A stretch of DNA of 64,000 nt, taken from Planctomycetota bacterium. Its GTDB lineage: Bacteria; Planctomycetota; Phycisphaerae; UBA1845. Location of the stretch: the NCBI GenBank assembly GCA_024276605.1, contig JAJRWX010000085.1, positions 1-64,000 of the forward strand, read 5' to 3'. Shown in pieces: positions 8,302-17,485 of this stretch (position 1 is its first letter; each line of letters opens with the position of its first letter). Both the position numbers and the translations under genes were made by a program. The notes under the pieces are model-generated. The model saw only the letters and a list, made by a program, of their open reading frames with translations, ran no database searches and was not told the origin of the DNA.

Positions 8302-11300
8302 TTACGAATCAATCAACACGGCTTTGGCTAACGATATAGAAATTGTTTGGCCGTCTAGTTTTACGTCTACTTGCCCGGTTGGGGATTCTAGTGGGGTGGT
8401 TTGGATGTTGGTGGCTAGGGTTTCGCTGGCTATGTAGTCGGTAAAGGTTTTGATCGCTTCGCCTAGTTGGGCGTTGTCGCTACATAGGCTCAGGGTTATG
8501 CGGTCGGCAATGTCGAGGCCGGCGTCTTTGCGCAGGTTTTGGACGTTTCTTATGATGTCGCGGGCGATACCTTCATTTTTTAGGGCGGGGGTTAAGCGTT
8601 TGTCTATCATGACAATCGTAGCCCCGTCGCACGCTCCGGCCCAGTCGTCGCCATATGATTTAGTGAGGACCACATCCTGGGCTTCTAACTCGATCGTGCC
8701 TTCGTCTGAATCTGCGTCGAGGGTTAACGAAATCGTTTCGCCGTTTCTTAATGCTAACTCGACCTGGGCAGGGTCTAACTCGGCTACCATCTTTCGACCG
8801 ACGGATGCGTATCGGCCTAGCTTGGGGCCTAGCGTTTTCATATTGGGTTTGAGCGTGGTGCTCACGGTGTCTGATGCATCTTCCCGCGTGTTGACTTTCT
8901 TCACGTTTAACTCTTCCAAGAAGTGATCTTCGAAGCGCTCCATAGCTTTGCGTTCCACATCATTAGCCGGGACCACGACAAGCTCAGCTAGAGGTTGCCT
9001 GACTTTTAATTTTGAATCCTTGCGAGCAGAGCGGGCTAAGGATACCAAGCGCAGCGTCGCCGCTACCTGAGAAGACAACGCCTCGTCGATCAGCGCAGTG
9101 TTGGACTGTGGGAAAGGCGTATGGTGAACGCTTTCCGGGGCGTCGTCGTCTTGGTTGGCTACGAGGTTCCGGTAAATCGACTCAGCCATAAATGGTACGA
9201 TTGGCGCGATGATACGGTTGAAAGTGGTGAGCACTTCGTAGAGCGTGGTATAGGCAGCTCGTTTATCCTGAATCCACTCCGGCCCATAGAACCGGCGGCG
9301 CGAGCGGCGCACGTACCAGGTGCTAAGCACTTCGATAAAACGTCGCGACTCGTTACAGAGTTTAGCTACATCGAATTGACTGTAGGCTTCGTGGGCAACG
9401 GCGATGAGCTTGTTCAGGTCTGAGAGAATCCATCGATCGAGCAGGCTGCGGTCCTGATCGCTTGTGGTGTGTTCGCGCGGGTCGAAGTTGTCCACGCGGG
9501 CGAGGTTGCAGAAGAAGGAGTAAATGTTCCACCAGGGAAGAATCATCTCGCGGCGCACTTCATCGCAGTGGTGCGGGCCGAACAACACATTTCGCTCGGG
9601 CGACGTTTTGGCATAGAGCCAACGCATAGCATCGACGCCGATTTCTTCGGCTGCTTCGTCAAACCAGATGGCGTTACCATCAGATTTGTGCATGGGCTTG
9701 CCTTGGTCATCGAGCACTAGCCCATGCCCTTTGAGCACTTTGAACGGCGGCTTATCGACCATCACGGTGCTCACGGTTAGCAAAGCGTAGAACCAGTTAC
9801 GGAATTGGCCGGGCAATGCCTCAACCACAAAATCAGCAGGGAACCACTCTTTCCAATACTCAGGATCGGAGAAATAACCCATAGTAGAAAACGGTACGAT
9901 GCTGGCATCTAGCCAGGGATTGCCGACTTCTTTGACGCGCGAGACGTTGTTATCGCCGCATTGAGCGCAGCAGATTTTAACTTCGTCTACCCAGGGACGG
10001 TGAGGCGAGTTACCGTCGAACGCTTCCCATCCAGAGGTCGCACGTGAGCTGAGTTCGTCACGACTGCCGAGGACTTCAAAGTGTCCGCAGGCGTGGCATT
10101 CCCAGATGGGCAGTGCTAGACCCCAATAGCGTTTTTTTGAGATCATCCAGTCGCCCATGTTGTGCAGCCAATCCAGTTCGCGATCCAGACCCCATGATGG
10201 AATCCAACTCGCCTGCTTGGCTGAGTTCATGATCTTCTCACGCCAATCCATTTTGATAAACCACTCATCGACCAGTCGGTAGACGAGTTCGTCCTTGCAG
10301 CGCCAGCAGTGAGGATAGCGGTGGATGTATTGCTCCTTGGCAAACAGCATGCCGCGCTTTTTTAAGTCCGCCACGACTTCGTCAGCTACCTCGTCGAAAC
10401 GTTGTCCGGCTAAGTAACCGAACTCAGGGCGGAATCGACCGTCTTCAAAAAGAGGGGCAATTTGCGGTAGGCCTAGTTGTTTACCCAGATGATAGTCTTC
10501 ACTACCACAGCCCGGCGCGATATGGACGATACCTGCACCTTCGGTAGAAGTGACGTCTTCCCAGGCGATGACGCGATGTACGTTGACGGCTTCGGTTGCG
10601 CCGTCGAGCATGTCGAAAGGTCCGTCGTAAGTTAATCCAACCAGGGTTTCACCGAGCACTTCCTCGACAATCTCGAAGTCGCCCTTGTTTTTGAACAGGG
10701 CTACAATAGCCATCAAGCTGGGATGGTTGGATTTGTTCGATCCTTCCACCGGCTGAGTGCGGGCGCTTTCAAAGTTTTCCTTGCCGACATAGAAGTATTC
10801 ATCACCTTGTTTCACCTTCACATAGGTCATGCCGGGTTTAACAGCGGCTGCGACGTTGGAGGAAAGCGTCCAAGGGGTGGTTGTCCAGACCAGCAGATTT
10901 TCGCCGGAGCGCTGGCGCAGTGGGAACTTCACGAAGACGGACGTATGGCCTACTTCGCGGTAGCCTTCGTTCATCTCCATTTGAGAAATGCCGGTGCCAC
11001 ATCGCGGGCACCAAGGCATGACATCCACACCTTTGTAGATCAGTCCTTTCTCGAAGCATTTTTTGAGGAATGCCCAGATACCGTAATTGTTTTCATCGGA
11101 CATGGTGAAATACGAATTGTCCCAGTCCATCCAATAGCCCAGTCGTTTGGATTGCTCCGATTGGATAGCCGCGTAGTGATTGGCCCGCTCTTTGCATTCC
11201 TGCACAAATTTTCCGATGCCGAATGTTTCGATATCTTTCTTGGTGGCAAAGCCGTGTGCTTTTTCGACTTCCACCTCGACCCAAAGACCCTGACAGTCGA

Positions 11301-11556
11301 AGCCGTTTTGATAGCGCAACTCGCGCCCTAGCGAGGCGTGATAGCGCTGGTAGAGGTCTTTGTAGGTTCGTCCCCAAGCATGGTGGACACCCATGGGGTT
11401 GTTAGCTGTGATCGGCCCATCCAGGAATGACCATTTAGGCTTACCCCGGTTACGCTCCCGCAACTTGTCGAAAGCATGCGACTTTTCCCAGAAGGCGAGG
11501 ATGTCGCGTTCCATCGCGGGGAAATCAACTTTGGGATCAACCTTCTCGAAGGCCAT
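8302..11556 (-). CDS. ileS: Isoleucyl-tRNA synthetase
   Basis: 1084-aa class I synthetase that charges tRNA-Ile in the cytosol. Order of parts: Rossmann core with the HIGH-equivalent PMGVHHAWGRT near residue 55, the CP1 editing domain (TTTPWTLSSNVAAAV), zinc-knuckle-like pairs (WRCKDELVYR, WECHACGHFE, ICCAQCGD), the KMSKS-equivalent PMHKSDGNAIWFDEA, the anticodon-binding domain (LDRWILSDLNKLIA) and a long C-terminal tail. Both signature motifs are variants of the usual HxGH and KMSKS. The ATG at 11556 is chosen over the TTG at 11568 because GGAG lies six bases upstream. No T-box was recognised upstream. Confidence 0.95.
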   Translation of the reverse strand: MAFEKVDPKVDFPAMERDILAFWEKSHAFDKLRERNRGKPKWSFLDGPITANNPMGVHHAWGRTYKDLYQRYHASLGRELRYQNGFDCQGLWVEVEVEKAHGFATKKDIETFGIGKFVQECKERANHYAAIQSEQSKRLGYWMDWDNSYFTMSDENNYGIWAFLKKCFEKGLIYKGVDVMPWCPRCGTGISQMEMNEGYREVGHTSVFVKFPLRQRSGENLLVWTTTPWTLSSNVAAAVKPGMTYVKVKQGDEYFYVGKENFESARTQPVEGSNKSNHPSLMAIVALFKNKGDFEIVEEVLGETLVGLTYDGPFDMLDGATEAVNVHRVIAWEDVTSTEGAGIVHIAPGCGSEDYHLGKQLGLPQIAPLFEDGRFRPEFGYLAGQRFDEVADEVVADLKKRGMLFAKEQYIHRYPHCWRCKDELVYRLVDEWFIKMDWREKIMNSAKQASWIPSWGLDRELDWLHNMGDWMISKKRYWGLALPIWECHACGHFEVLGSRDELSSRATSGWEAFDGNSPHRPWVDEVKICCAQCGDNNVSRVKEVGNPWLDASIVPFSTMGYFSDPEYWKEWFPADFVVEALPGQFRNWFYALLTVSTVMVDKPPFKVLKGHGLVLDDQGKPMHKSDGNAIWFDEAAEEIGVDAMRWLYAKTSPERNVLFGPHHCDEVRREMILPWWNIYSFFCNLARVDNFDPREHTTSDQDRSLLDRWILSDLNKLIAVAHEAYSQFDVAKLCNESRRFIEVLSTWYVRRSRRRFYGPEWIQDKRAAYTTLYEVLTTFNRIIAPIVPFMAESIYRNLVANQDDDAPESVHHTPFPQSNTALIDEALSSQVAATLRLVSLARSARKDSKLKVRQPLAELVVVPANDVERKAMERFEDHFLEELNVKKVNTREDASDTVSTTLKPNMKTLGPKLGRYASVGRKMVAELDPAQVELALRNGETISLTLDADSDEGTIELEAQDVVLTKSYGDDWAGACDGATIVMIDKRLTPALKNEGIARDIIRNVQNLRKDAGLDIADRITLSLCSDNAQLGEAIKTFTDYIASETLATNIQTTPLESPTGQVDVKLDGQTISISLAKAVLIDS

Positions 11557-11659
11557 GAATGTCTCCAACGAACAAACGGTACGGATTTTATAGCTAACCG
11601 GGGTGCAACTATAACCGGCTATGGTGTTGACGTGAATCAGCCAAGATTAGTGTGGCGGG

Positions 11660-11826
11660 TTCATGCACCAGCGTTCAACATCTTTCAGAGAGTCATTAGT
11701 CTGTTTCTTCAGTAGCGCCCTTGGTCCGTCGATAGGGCTAATAGGCTGTAGGTCTCCACCCGAAAGGGTGTACAGCTCGAAAAGGGAATCCGGGTTTCGG
11801 CGAACTCGGATTTCCTTTTCTTTTTT
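11660..11826 (+). ncRNA. Candidate small structured RNA ending in an intrinsic terminator
   Basis: Three consecutive hairpins on the plus strand: GCCCT/AGGGC (11717-11738); GCTGTA(...)CACCC-GAAA-GGGTG-TACAGC (11745-11776) with a six-base bulge; and a terminator, AATCCG...CGGATT within AAAAGG/CCTTTT, ending in TTTTCTTTTTT (11780-11826). Both neighbouring genes are on the minus strand, so this is not their leader. A weak TTGACG/TAGTGT promoter with 15-bp spacing lies at 11627-11653. The start coordinate is a guess and no known RNA family was recognised. Confidence 0.5.
11780..11826 (+). terminator. Rho-independent terminator of the candidate RNA
   Basis: Long stem AAAGG-AATCCG...CGGATT-CCTTT around a GTTTCGGCGAAC tip, followed by a T-rich tract. 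Confidence 0.8.
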
Positions 11827-11974
11827 GCGCCCATATCATTCATGCCCACAAACAATGAACCGGGTAGATGGGGATGAATATTCTGTAGGCCGGGTAATGC
11901 CCAACGTCATGATCCGCCATGACAATTCGTCGGCCAGTGCCCAACCTACAAGCTTGAGCGGGTAAGACGGTGTA

Positions 11975-12586
11975 TTACACAGACAGCTTGCCGGCTTTGG
12001 TGAGCATCGCGCAAAGTTCTACCGTAGCTTCTTGCGGCGAAAGCTTAGAGGTATCGATGACATGCTCGGGCTTTTCCGGCGCTTCATAGGGGTCGTCGAT
12101 GCCGGTGAAGCCTTTGATTTCGCCGGCTCGGGCTTTCTTATACAAGCCCTTAGGATCGCGTTCTTCGCAGACGGACAAGGGCGTATCGCAGAAGACCTCA
12201 AAAAAGTTACCCTCGCCGACGGTTTCGCGGGCGATTTGGCGGTCAGCTAAATAAGGGCTGATGAAGGCGGTAATGGTGATGATACCGGCGTCGACGAATA
12301 GCTTACCGACTTCACCGATGCGACGGATGTTTTCCGTGCGATCCTCGGCAGAGAATCCGAGGTTTTTATTCAAACCGTGGCGGACGTTGTCGCCATCGAG
12401 GACGTAGGCCAATCGTCCTTGCTGGACCAGGGCATGCTCCAGGGTGTAGGCTATGGTACTCTTGCCTGAGCCGCTGAGGCCTGTCATCCAAATGAGGGCA
12501 CCTTTTTGTTTGAGTAGCTTTTCACGCTCATCCCGGCTGACATGCCCCTCGTGCCAGGTGATATTCGTTGCTTTGATTTCGGTCAC
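11975..12586 (-). CDS. cysC: Adenylylsulfate (APS) kinase CysC
   Basis: 203 aa. It phosphorylates APS to PAPS using ATP in sulfate activation. The P-loop GLSGSGKST is at residues 36-44, followed by [11 protein letters not shown], the APS-binding region [12 protein letters not shown], and ITAFISPY with the kinase lid. The GTG start at 12586 is chosen because an AAAGGAG lies at ideal spacing; a longer frame from 12616 would place that site inside the gene. No sulfurylase (cysD/cysN/sat) is adjacent, so it is a stand-alone CysC here. Confidence 0.93.
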   Translation of the reverse strand: MTEIKATNITWHEGHVSRDEREKLLKQKGALIWMTGLSGSGKSTIAYTLEHALVQQGRLAYVLDGDNVRHGLNKNLGFSAEDRTENIRRIGEVGKLFVDAGIITITAFISPYLADRQIARETVGEGNFFEVFCDTPLSVCEERDPKGLYKKARAGEIKGFTGIDDPYEAPEKPEHVIDTSKLSPQEATVELCAMLTKAGKLSV

Positions 12587-12742
12587 GCCATGCTCCTTTG
12601 CAGTTTTTGTGAACAAGATGAATTCTTCAGTCTACAATGCTGTGAATTTTGGCCGCGAGTATAGGGTTAGTAACTACCGCCCACAAGCGATGATCCGATG
12701 GGTCGATAAGAAAAATGGGAATTCTTTAATGCTCCAGAATGG

Positions 12743-14209
12743 ATGATCGTGATACATACGCTCAATTTTAGATTATTGTGGCCTGCCGCGGGCATGTTAA
12801 TGTCGCTACTGAGCCTGATTATGGTCGGTTGTGGCTCGTTGCCTGGGGTGTTTCTACCGAACGAGTCCACACAGCCGTTGGATACGGGTTCATTTCAGTT
12901 AATCGCCAGGTTAGCTCATATTTCCGATGCCCAGATCACGGACGAGGAGTCACCGGGGCGTCTGACCGCAGCGGCTGAGCTGAATACAAGTGCTTGGCGT
13001 CCTCATGAGGCGTACTCGACGCAATTGTTGGATGGATTTGTTCGTACGGTCAATAAGATTCACGCATCCGGCACGCCCATCGATTTTCTGATCCACACCG
13101 GGGACGGAATGGATAATGCCCAGTTGAATGAACTGGGTTGGTTCATGTCGGTGCTTGATGGCGGGACTATTGATCCGCGTAGCGGCCCGGATGATCGGGA
13201 AGTGGCTAGTTTGCCCGACCCGTTGCTCGATCCGCATCATCCATTCCAGGCCCAGGGATTGTACCAGCAGGGTAAACATGGCCCGTTAGCTACGATCGCC
13301 TGGTACAACGTGATTGGTAATCACGATCATTTTGCAGTGGGTGTATTCCCAATTGTGACTGATCTGTTCGGGCTGCGGACCAGTCCACTACCGTTTGATC
13401 AGCGCCTTGGTCTTTTTTTCCCGGTGAGACTAAACCCAACGGGGTTCACAGCTTGGGCACCGATCACACCGGCTCATCCAGGCCCACCGGCTGAGTTGAA
13501 TTTTCCGGTGATGATCCAAGCCAACCCAACGAGACGCTACATCACCAACCAAGAGATGATCGCAGCGCATCTAGCAAGCCCTACGCAACCGGCGGGTCAT
13601 GGTTTTTCAGCTGATTGTGCTACGTGTGGTTGGTATAGCGTATCGCCGATGCCGGGGTTGCGGCTCATCGGGTTGAACTCGGCTTCGCCGCTTATTGAAC
13701 AGCGTGCGGTCAATCATTCGGAAGGTGCGCTTTCCCCATCGCAGGGTGGTTTTCTTGTAGATGCACTTTCATCGGCTTGTGCGCAAGACGAAGTGGTTAT
13801 CGTAGCTACGCATCATCCGGCTGATTCGTTGCGGCTTTCCGCTGGGACAGCCATAACCGGGTTTGAGTTTGTTGCCTTGTTGAATCGCTTCCCTTGTGTT
13901 GCGCTTCATGTGACTGGTCATTGGCATCAAGATATGATGATTGATCGCGGCGGGTACGTGGAAATGGTTACCTCATCCACGCTGGATGCACCACAGACAG
14001 GGCGTATCGTCGAGATATGGCGATCTCTAGAGATGCCTGATGTCGTTGAGTTGCGATATCGATTTTTCTCGCATCTTGATGATATTCAATCAGTTGATGA
14101 TACGCACGCAGCTATGTTTGACGATCCGCTCATGCCCATACGCCGCGTGGCCCACGATATAGCTCACGATTTCTTCTTTGAAGATATTCCATCCGAACCG
14201 CGACCGTGA
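12743..14209 (+). CDS. Metallophosphoesterase-family lipoprotein
   Basis: 488 aa. The N-terminus (residues 1-30) is a signal peptide ending in a lipobox-like MVGC, so it is probably lipid-anchored. Calcineurin-like motifs appear in order: AHISDAQ (usually DxH), HTGDGMDN, VIGNHDHF, ATHHPAD and the terminal VTGHWHQD. These are the ligands of a dinuclear metal centre. An insert of about 200 residues separates GNHD from the last His motifs. It is probably a surface or periplasmic phosphohydrolase of unknown substrate. The stand-alone gene faces away from cysC. Confidence 0.8.
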   Translation: MIVIHTLNFRLLWPAAGMLMSLLSLIMVGCGSLPGVFLPNESTQPLDTGSFQLIARLAHISDAQITDEESPGRLTAAAELNTSAWRPHEAYSTQLLDGFVRTVNKIHASGTPIDFLIHTGDGMDNAQLNELGWFMSVLDGGTIDPRSGPDDREVASLPDPLLDPHHPFQAQGLYQQGKHGPLATIAWYNVIGNHDHFAVGVFPIVTDLFGLRTSPLPFDQRLGLFFPVRLNPTGFTAWAPITPAHPGPPAELNFPVMIQANPTRRYITNQEMIAAHLASPTQPAGHGFSADCATCGWYSVSPMPGLRLIGLNSASPLIEQRAVNHSEGALSPSQGGFLVDALSSACAQDEVVIVATHHPADSLRLSAGTAITGFEFVALLNRFPCVALHVTGHWHQDMMIDRGGYVEMVTSSTLDAPQTGRIVEIWRSLEMPDVVELRYRFFSHLDDIQSVDDTHAAMFDDPLMPIRRVAHDIAHDFFFEDIPSEPRP

Positions 14210-14587
14210 AGAAGTGGTTATGGCACGACTGACGAAGGGCCACTTCCTGACACCTTTTAGTTTTTACGTTCCGATAATTTAGGGCTTTTCATGTAAACAA
14301 TTATCCTTGACCATGCTCTATACGCTTATATTGTAGTATTTATTCAAGTCAGTGTGCGCTGTGAAGTTGTGCAGATCATGTAAACGAGACGATGCGCGTG
14401 CCTACGCTGCGCAATCCCTCGACGCGTGGTCCATCGATCTGTCAGTGGCTAGCACGGATGACAATCGGGTGTAGCGTCAATGTATTTCGATATGTTGCAT
14501 TAACATCGATGCGCCGCGTAAGCTAAAGCTTGTGGCTCGTTAGATTTGATTGTGCAGTACGCTTTGGTATGGGGGGTAGTCGGTTAA
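14210..14587. other. Intergenic region; possible promoter for the GGDEF gene
   Basis: No gene was seen. TTGACC, a 16-bp gap and TATTGT at about 14308-14335 on the plus strand form a plausible sigma-70-type promoter about 250 bp upstream of the GGDEF gene. Confidence 0.35.
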
Positions 14588-15907
14588 GTGGCGATAGCAT
14601 CACATAACCTATCATTGAGTCGAATGCTTCGAAAGCGTACCTATCGCCATGCCATGCGCGCGACGCTGGTGACGATAATCATCTTTGGCGTATGTAGCTA
14701 TTTTTTTCAACGCCATGAGCAACGACAACATGCCCGATCCCTCGCTGCGGTGACCGCGATCAGTTTGACACCATCGGCGAATGGAGACCTTAGCGATTCC
14801 ATCCTACGTTTGTTGCAGGAATGGGACCGATTGCGGGCTGTGGTTGCGCTAGATTCTGACAATCGTGTGCTGGCCGTCTTACCGAATGATCCGGCCTATC
14901 GCCAGGTAGTGCAACAGGCAGTGGATGCCGGTCGGGATTGGTCCGAATTGGCGACCATAAGAGCCGATGTTCACGAGTATATTCTCGCCGTGGTGGTGCC
15001 ATTGCAGCGTGTAAACCCCGCATACGCGCGTCGCGTAGCCGTTGTTTTCGAACATAACTTCGACTGGTCTCATTGGTTTACGTTGAACCTTATTTTCATG
15101 ACTATTGTTACCTTCGTTAACGCGGCTTATGGCCTATCATTGTCCGGCTGGTTGTTGCGAAAAGTGAGTCGCCCTGTTCGAGAGCTAGTCAACGTGGCGA
15201 CATCTTGCGAGGAAGTAACCGAGCTTCCTGCCCATGTTCGGTCAGATCGCTGGCAAGAATACACGATGCTTTATGATGCGTTTTGGCGGATCAACCAGGA
15301 GTTGGCTAGTCATGATACCAACTTACGTCGCCTTAAACGAGAATCGGAGTGGAAGCTGCGTGATCGAGAATTGGGGCTTGGTCGTCAACTTCGCCGTGCC
15401 CAAGAGCAAGCCATGTACGATCCCTTAACCAAACTACTCAATCGGCGATTTCTAGATGTCGAATTAGAGCGGCTTTTTGCAGCTCAACAGGCCAGGGATG
15501 AGGATCTTTCGATTGTCATGGTCGATGTGGATCATTTTAAGGAACACAATGATACGCAGGGCCACGCCAGCGGCGACTCGGTGTTGGTCTTTGTTGGTGA
15601 ATTGTTACGCGGTGCCATTCGTCCCACGGATCACGCTGTGCGGTATGGTGGCGATGAGTTTGTCCTACTGCTTCCCGGTATTGACGATAAAGACGCCACC
15701 GCTGTCGCCGATCGCATAGTGAAGCTCTTTTCGCAGTACATATCCACAAAAAACTATCCGTCCAACCCACCTCTATCGCTCAGTGCCGGTATCGTCTCTC
15801 TGATTGGTTCACAGGATCAGCGTGGGGCGGATTTACTCGCTCGGGCGGATAAAGCGATGTATGCCGCCAAGAAAAAAGGCAAGAATACCATCTCCACTGG
15901 CGTGTGA
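14588..15907 (+). CDS. Membrane-bound GGDEF diguanylate cyclase
   Basis: 439 aa. It makes cyclic di-GMP from two GTP. Two membrane helices (about residues 24-40 and 165-185) bracket a periplasmic sensor of about 125 residues. A HAMP-like linker and a short coiled coil follow, then the GGDEF domain from about residue 280. The intact active site RYGGDEFVLLLPG is near residue 355. An RxxD inhibitory-site motif (RPTD) sits exactly five residues upstream of GGDEF, so product inhibition is expected. The start is GTG, with an ATG in frame 36 bases later as the alternative. Confidence 0.93.
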   Translation: MAIASHNLSLSRMLRKRTYRHAMRATLVTIIIFGVCSYFFQRHEQRQHARSLAAVTAISLTPSANGDLSDSILRLLQEWDRLRAVVALDSDNRVLAVLPNDPAYRQVVQQAVDAGRDWSELATIRADVHEYILAVVVPLQRVNPAYARRVAVVFEHNFDWSHWFTLNLIFMTIVTFVNAAYGLSLSGWLLRKVSRPVRELVNVATSCEEVTELPAHVRSDRWQEYTMLYDAFWRINQELASHDTNLRRLKRESEWKLRDRELGLGRQLRRAQEQAMYDPLTKLLNRRFLDVELERLFAAQQARDEDLSIVMVDVDHFKEHNDTQGHASGDSVLVFVGELLRGAIRPTDHAVRYGGDEFVLLLPGIDDKDATAVADRIVKLFSQYISTKNYPSNPPLSLSAGIVSLIGSQDQRGADLLARADKAMYAAKKKGKNTISTGV

Positions 15908-16055
15908 CGTCACGGCTCGTCATACTTTCCCATCTTAGTTGAATGAACACCCTTGGCATGTTACTTTGGCGCATGACCTGATGCGCGCGGCGTGGCAAAG
16001 GGGTGAGTTGGATATTCGTTCACCGTGATAGATTAAAACACAAGGAGCTTACGTA

Positions 16056-16775
16056 TTGAATCGGCGACCGCCTCTAGCTCCGCTTTCGATCAGTGTGTTC
16101 TACCCCTGCTACAACGAAGAAGCCAACGTCGAGAACACGACGCAGGCGGCTTTGAAGACCTTGCGACGCATCAGTGACGACTTCGAGATCATTATCGTCA
16201 ACGACGGGAGTAAGGATCGCACGGGAGAGATCGCGGATCGCCTCGCCAAGGAACATGAGGAAGTGCGGGCAGTTCACAATCAGCCTAACTTAGGGTATGG
16301 CGGCGCCTTGCAGCGGGGATTTCGTGAATCAAAAAAGACTTGGGTGTTCTATACCGATGGGGACGGTCAATTCGATTTTGAAGAAATTGATAAGCTCATT
16401 CCCCTTTTGGATCAATACGACATCATCAGCGCCTATCGCATTGATCGTAAAGATTCGTTACTGCGAAAACTCAATGGCTTTTGCTGGACGACCCTGGTCA
16501 ACCTTTTGTTTTGGCAATGGCTACGTGATATTGACTGCGCCTTTAAGATTTTCCCACGGCAATTATTTGAAGAAATTGAGATGAAATCGTCCGGCGCACT
16601 CATCGATGCCGAGATCATGGCACGGGCTAAGCGCCGCGGTTATAGCGTAGGCCAGGTGGGCGTACACCACTATCCCCGCACCGCCGGTGAGCAAACCGGT
16701 GCTAATCTCGGCGTGATCCTTCGCGCGTTCAAAGAATTATTCAAACTATGGTGGGAAATACAAAGATCGAAATAA
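16056..16775 (+). CDS. GT2 family glycosyltransferase (DPM1-like)
   Basis: 239 aa. GT-A fold enzyme that moves a sugar from a nucleotide donor, probably to a polyprenyl phosphate. Visible: FYPCYNEEANVE at the N-terminus, IIVNDGSKDRT (nucleotide binding), NLGYGGALQRG, and the metal-binding DGDGQF. The later DCAFKIFPR and HHYPRTAGEQTG match the dolichol-phosphate-mannose synthase subgroup. There is no C-terminal membrane segment. The start is TTG, supported by AAGGAG nine bases upstream. Its product could feed a GT-C enzyme such as the one at 2577, but that link is speculative. Confidence 0.88.
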   Translation: MNRRPPLAPLSISVFYPCYNEEANVENTTQAALKTLRRISDDFEIIIVNDGSKDRTGEIADRLAKEHEEVRAVHNQPNLGYGGALQRGFRESKKTWVFYTDGDGQFDFEEIDKLIPLLDQYDIISAYRIDRKDSLLRKLNGFCWTTLVNLLFWQWLRDIDCAFKIFPRQLFEEIEMKSSGALIDAEIMARAKRRGYSVGQVGVHHYPRTAGEQTGANLGVILRAFKELFKLWWEIQRSK

Positions 16776-17485
16776 GCGCTATAGATTCATCTAGATACCA
16801 CCATACTTGCGATAGGCTGATTTTTTAACCAATTCCCCACTTTTTTCGTGCTGGTGCCCCATCCTTTGCCTACCGGAAAAGGGTGGGGGAAGGATGATCC
16901 GTGCCATTTTAGTGACACTTGATATGCCTTTCGAAACAAAATCCATCCCTCACCCTTCGGGGGAGTACCCATAAGGATTGGGTACCAGCCAAGTCTTGAA
17001 AAATAACTTCCATCGTTCTGTGATTGTGTCCGCAGGCTTGCGCCAGCGGCTCTGACTGGGTGTACCATGTAACCGGAAGTGTCACGGACCGAGTTGCTTG
17101 TGGTGCATTGATTGGGACCGTAGGAACGGTCATTTGATACCTCTCCATGTATGATTGTCGTAAAATCGGCTGTTTTATGATGAGAATATGCTTGCATTTT
17201 GAGGGTACGTTTTGGTAGTATACGCTTGGAGCTTGACGTTAGCGTAGGCTCTCATTTTTATGTAGCGGCATAATGGACCGGGATAATTCCGACGGTTTTC
17301 GAGGTTTTTTACGCTATATGAAAAACGGGGATGATATGCAAACATCCTATGATCGGTGATATAGGGCCAACCTTAACGCTTATGGGTAGGGTTCATTACC
17401 GATTGTTAATATACCGGTCGGCCACATATATATGGCCTGGGGTATAGGTGGTGTGTGATCGAATAAGAGGAGGAGGAAGATCAGT
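16776..17485. other. Gene-free region upstream of the 955-aa secreted protein
   Basis: No supported gene. A short palindrome CCCCATCC...GGGTGGGG lies near 16857-16888. GGCCA-catatata-TGGCC lies at 17420-17437 just upstream of the next gene and could be a protein-binding site. A 136-codon minus-strand frame has no recognisable protein character. Confidence 0.5.

Noticed and set aside
16787-17197. 136-codon minus-strand frame
   Set aside because: No signal peptide, domain or SD sequence. Composition is erratic and it covers a short CCCCATCC palindrome.
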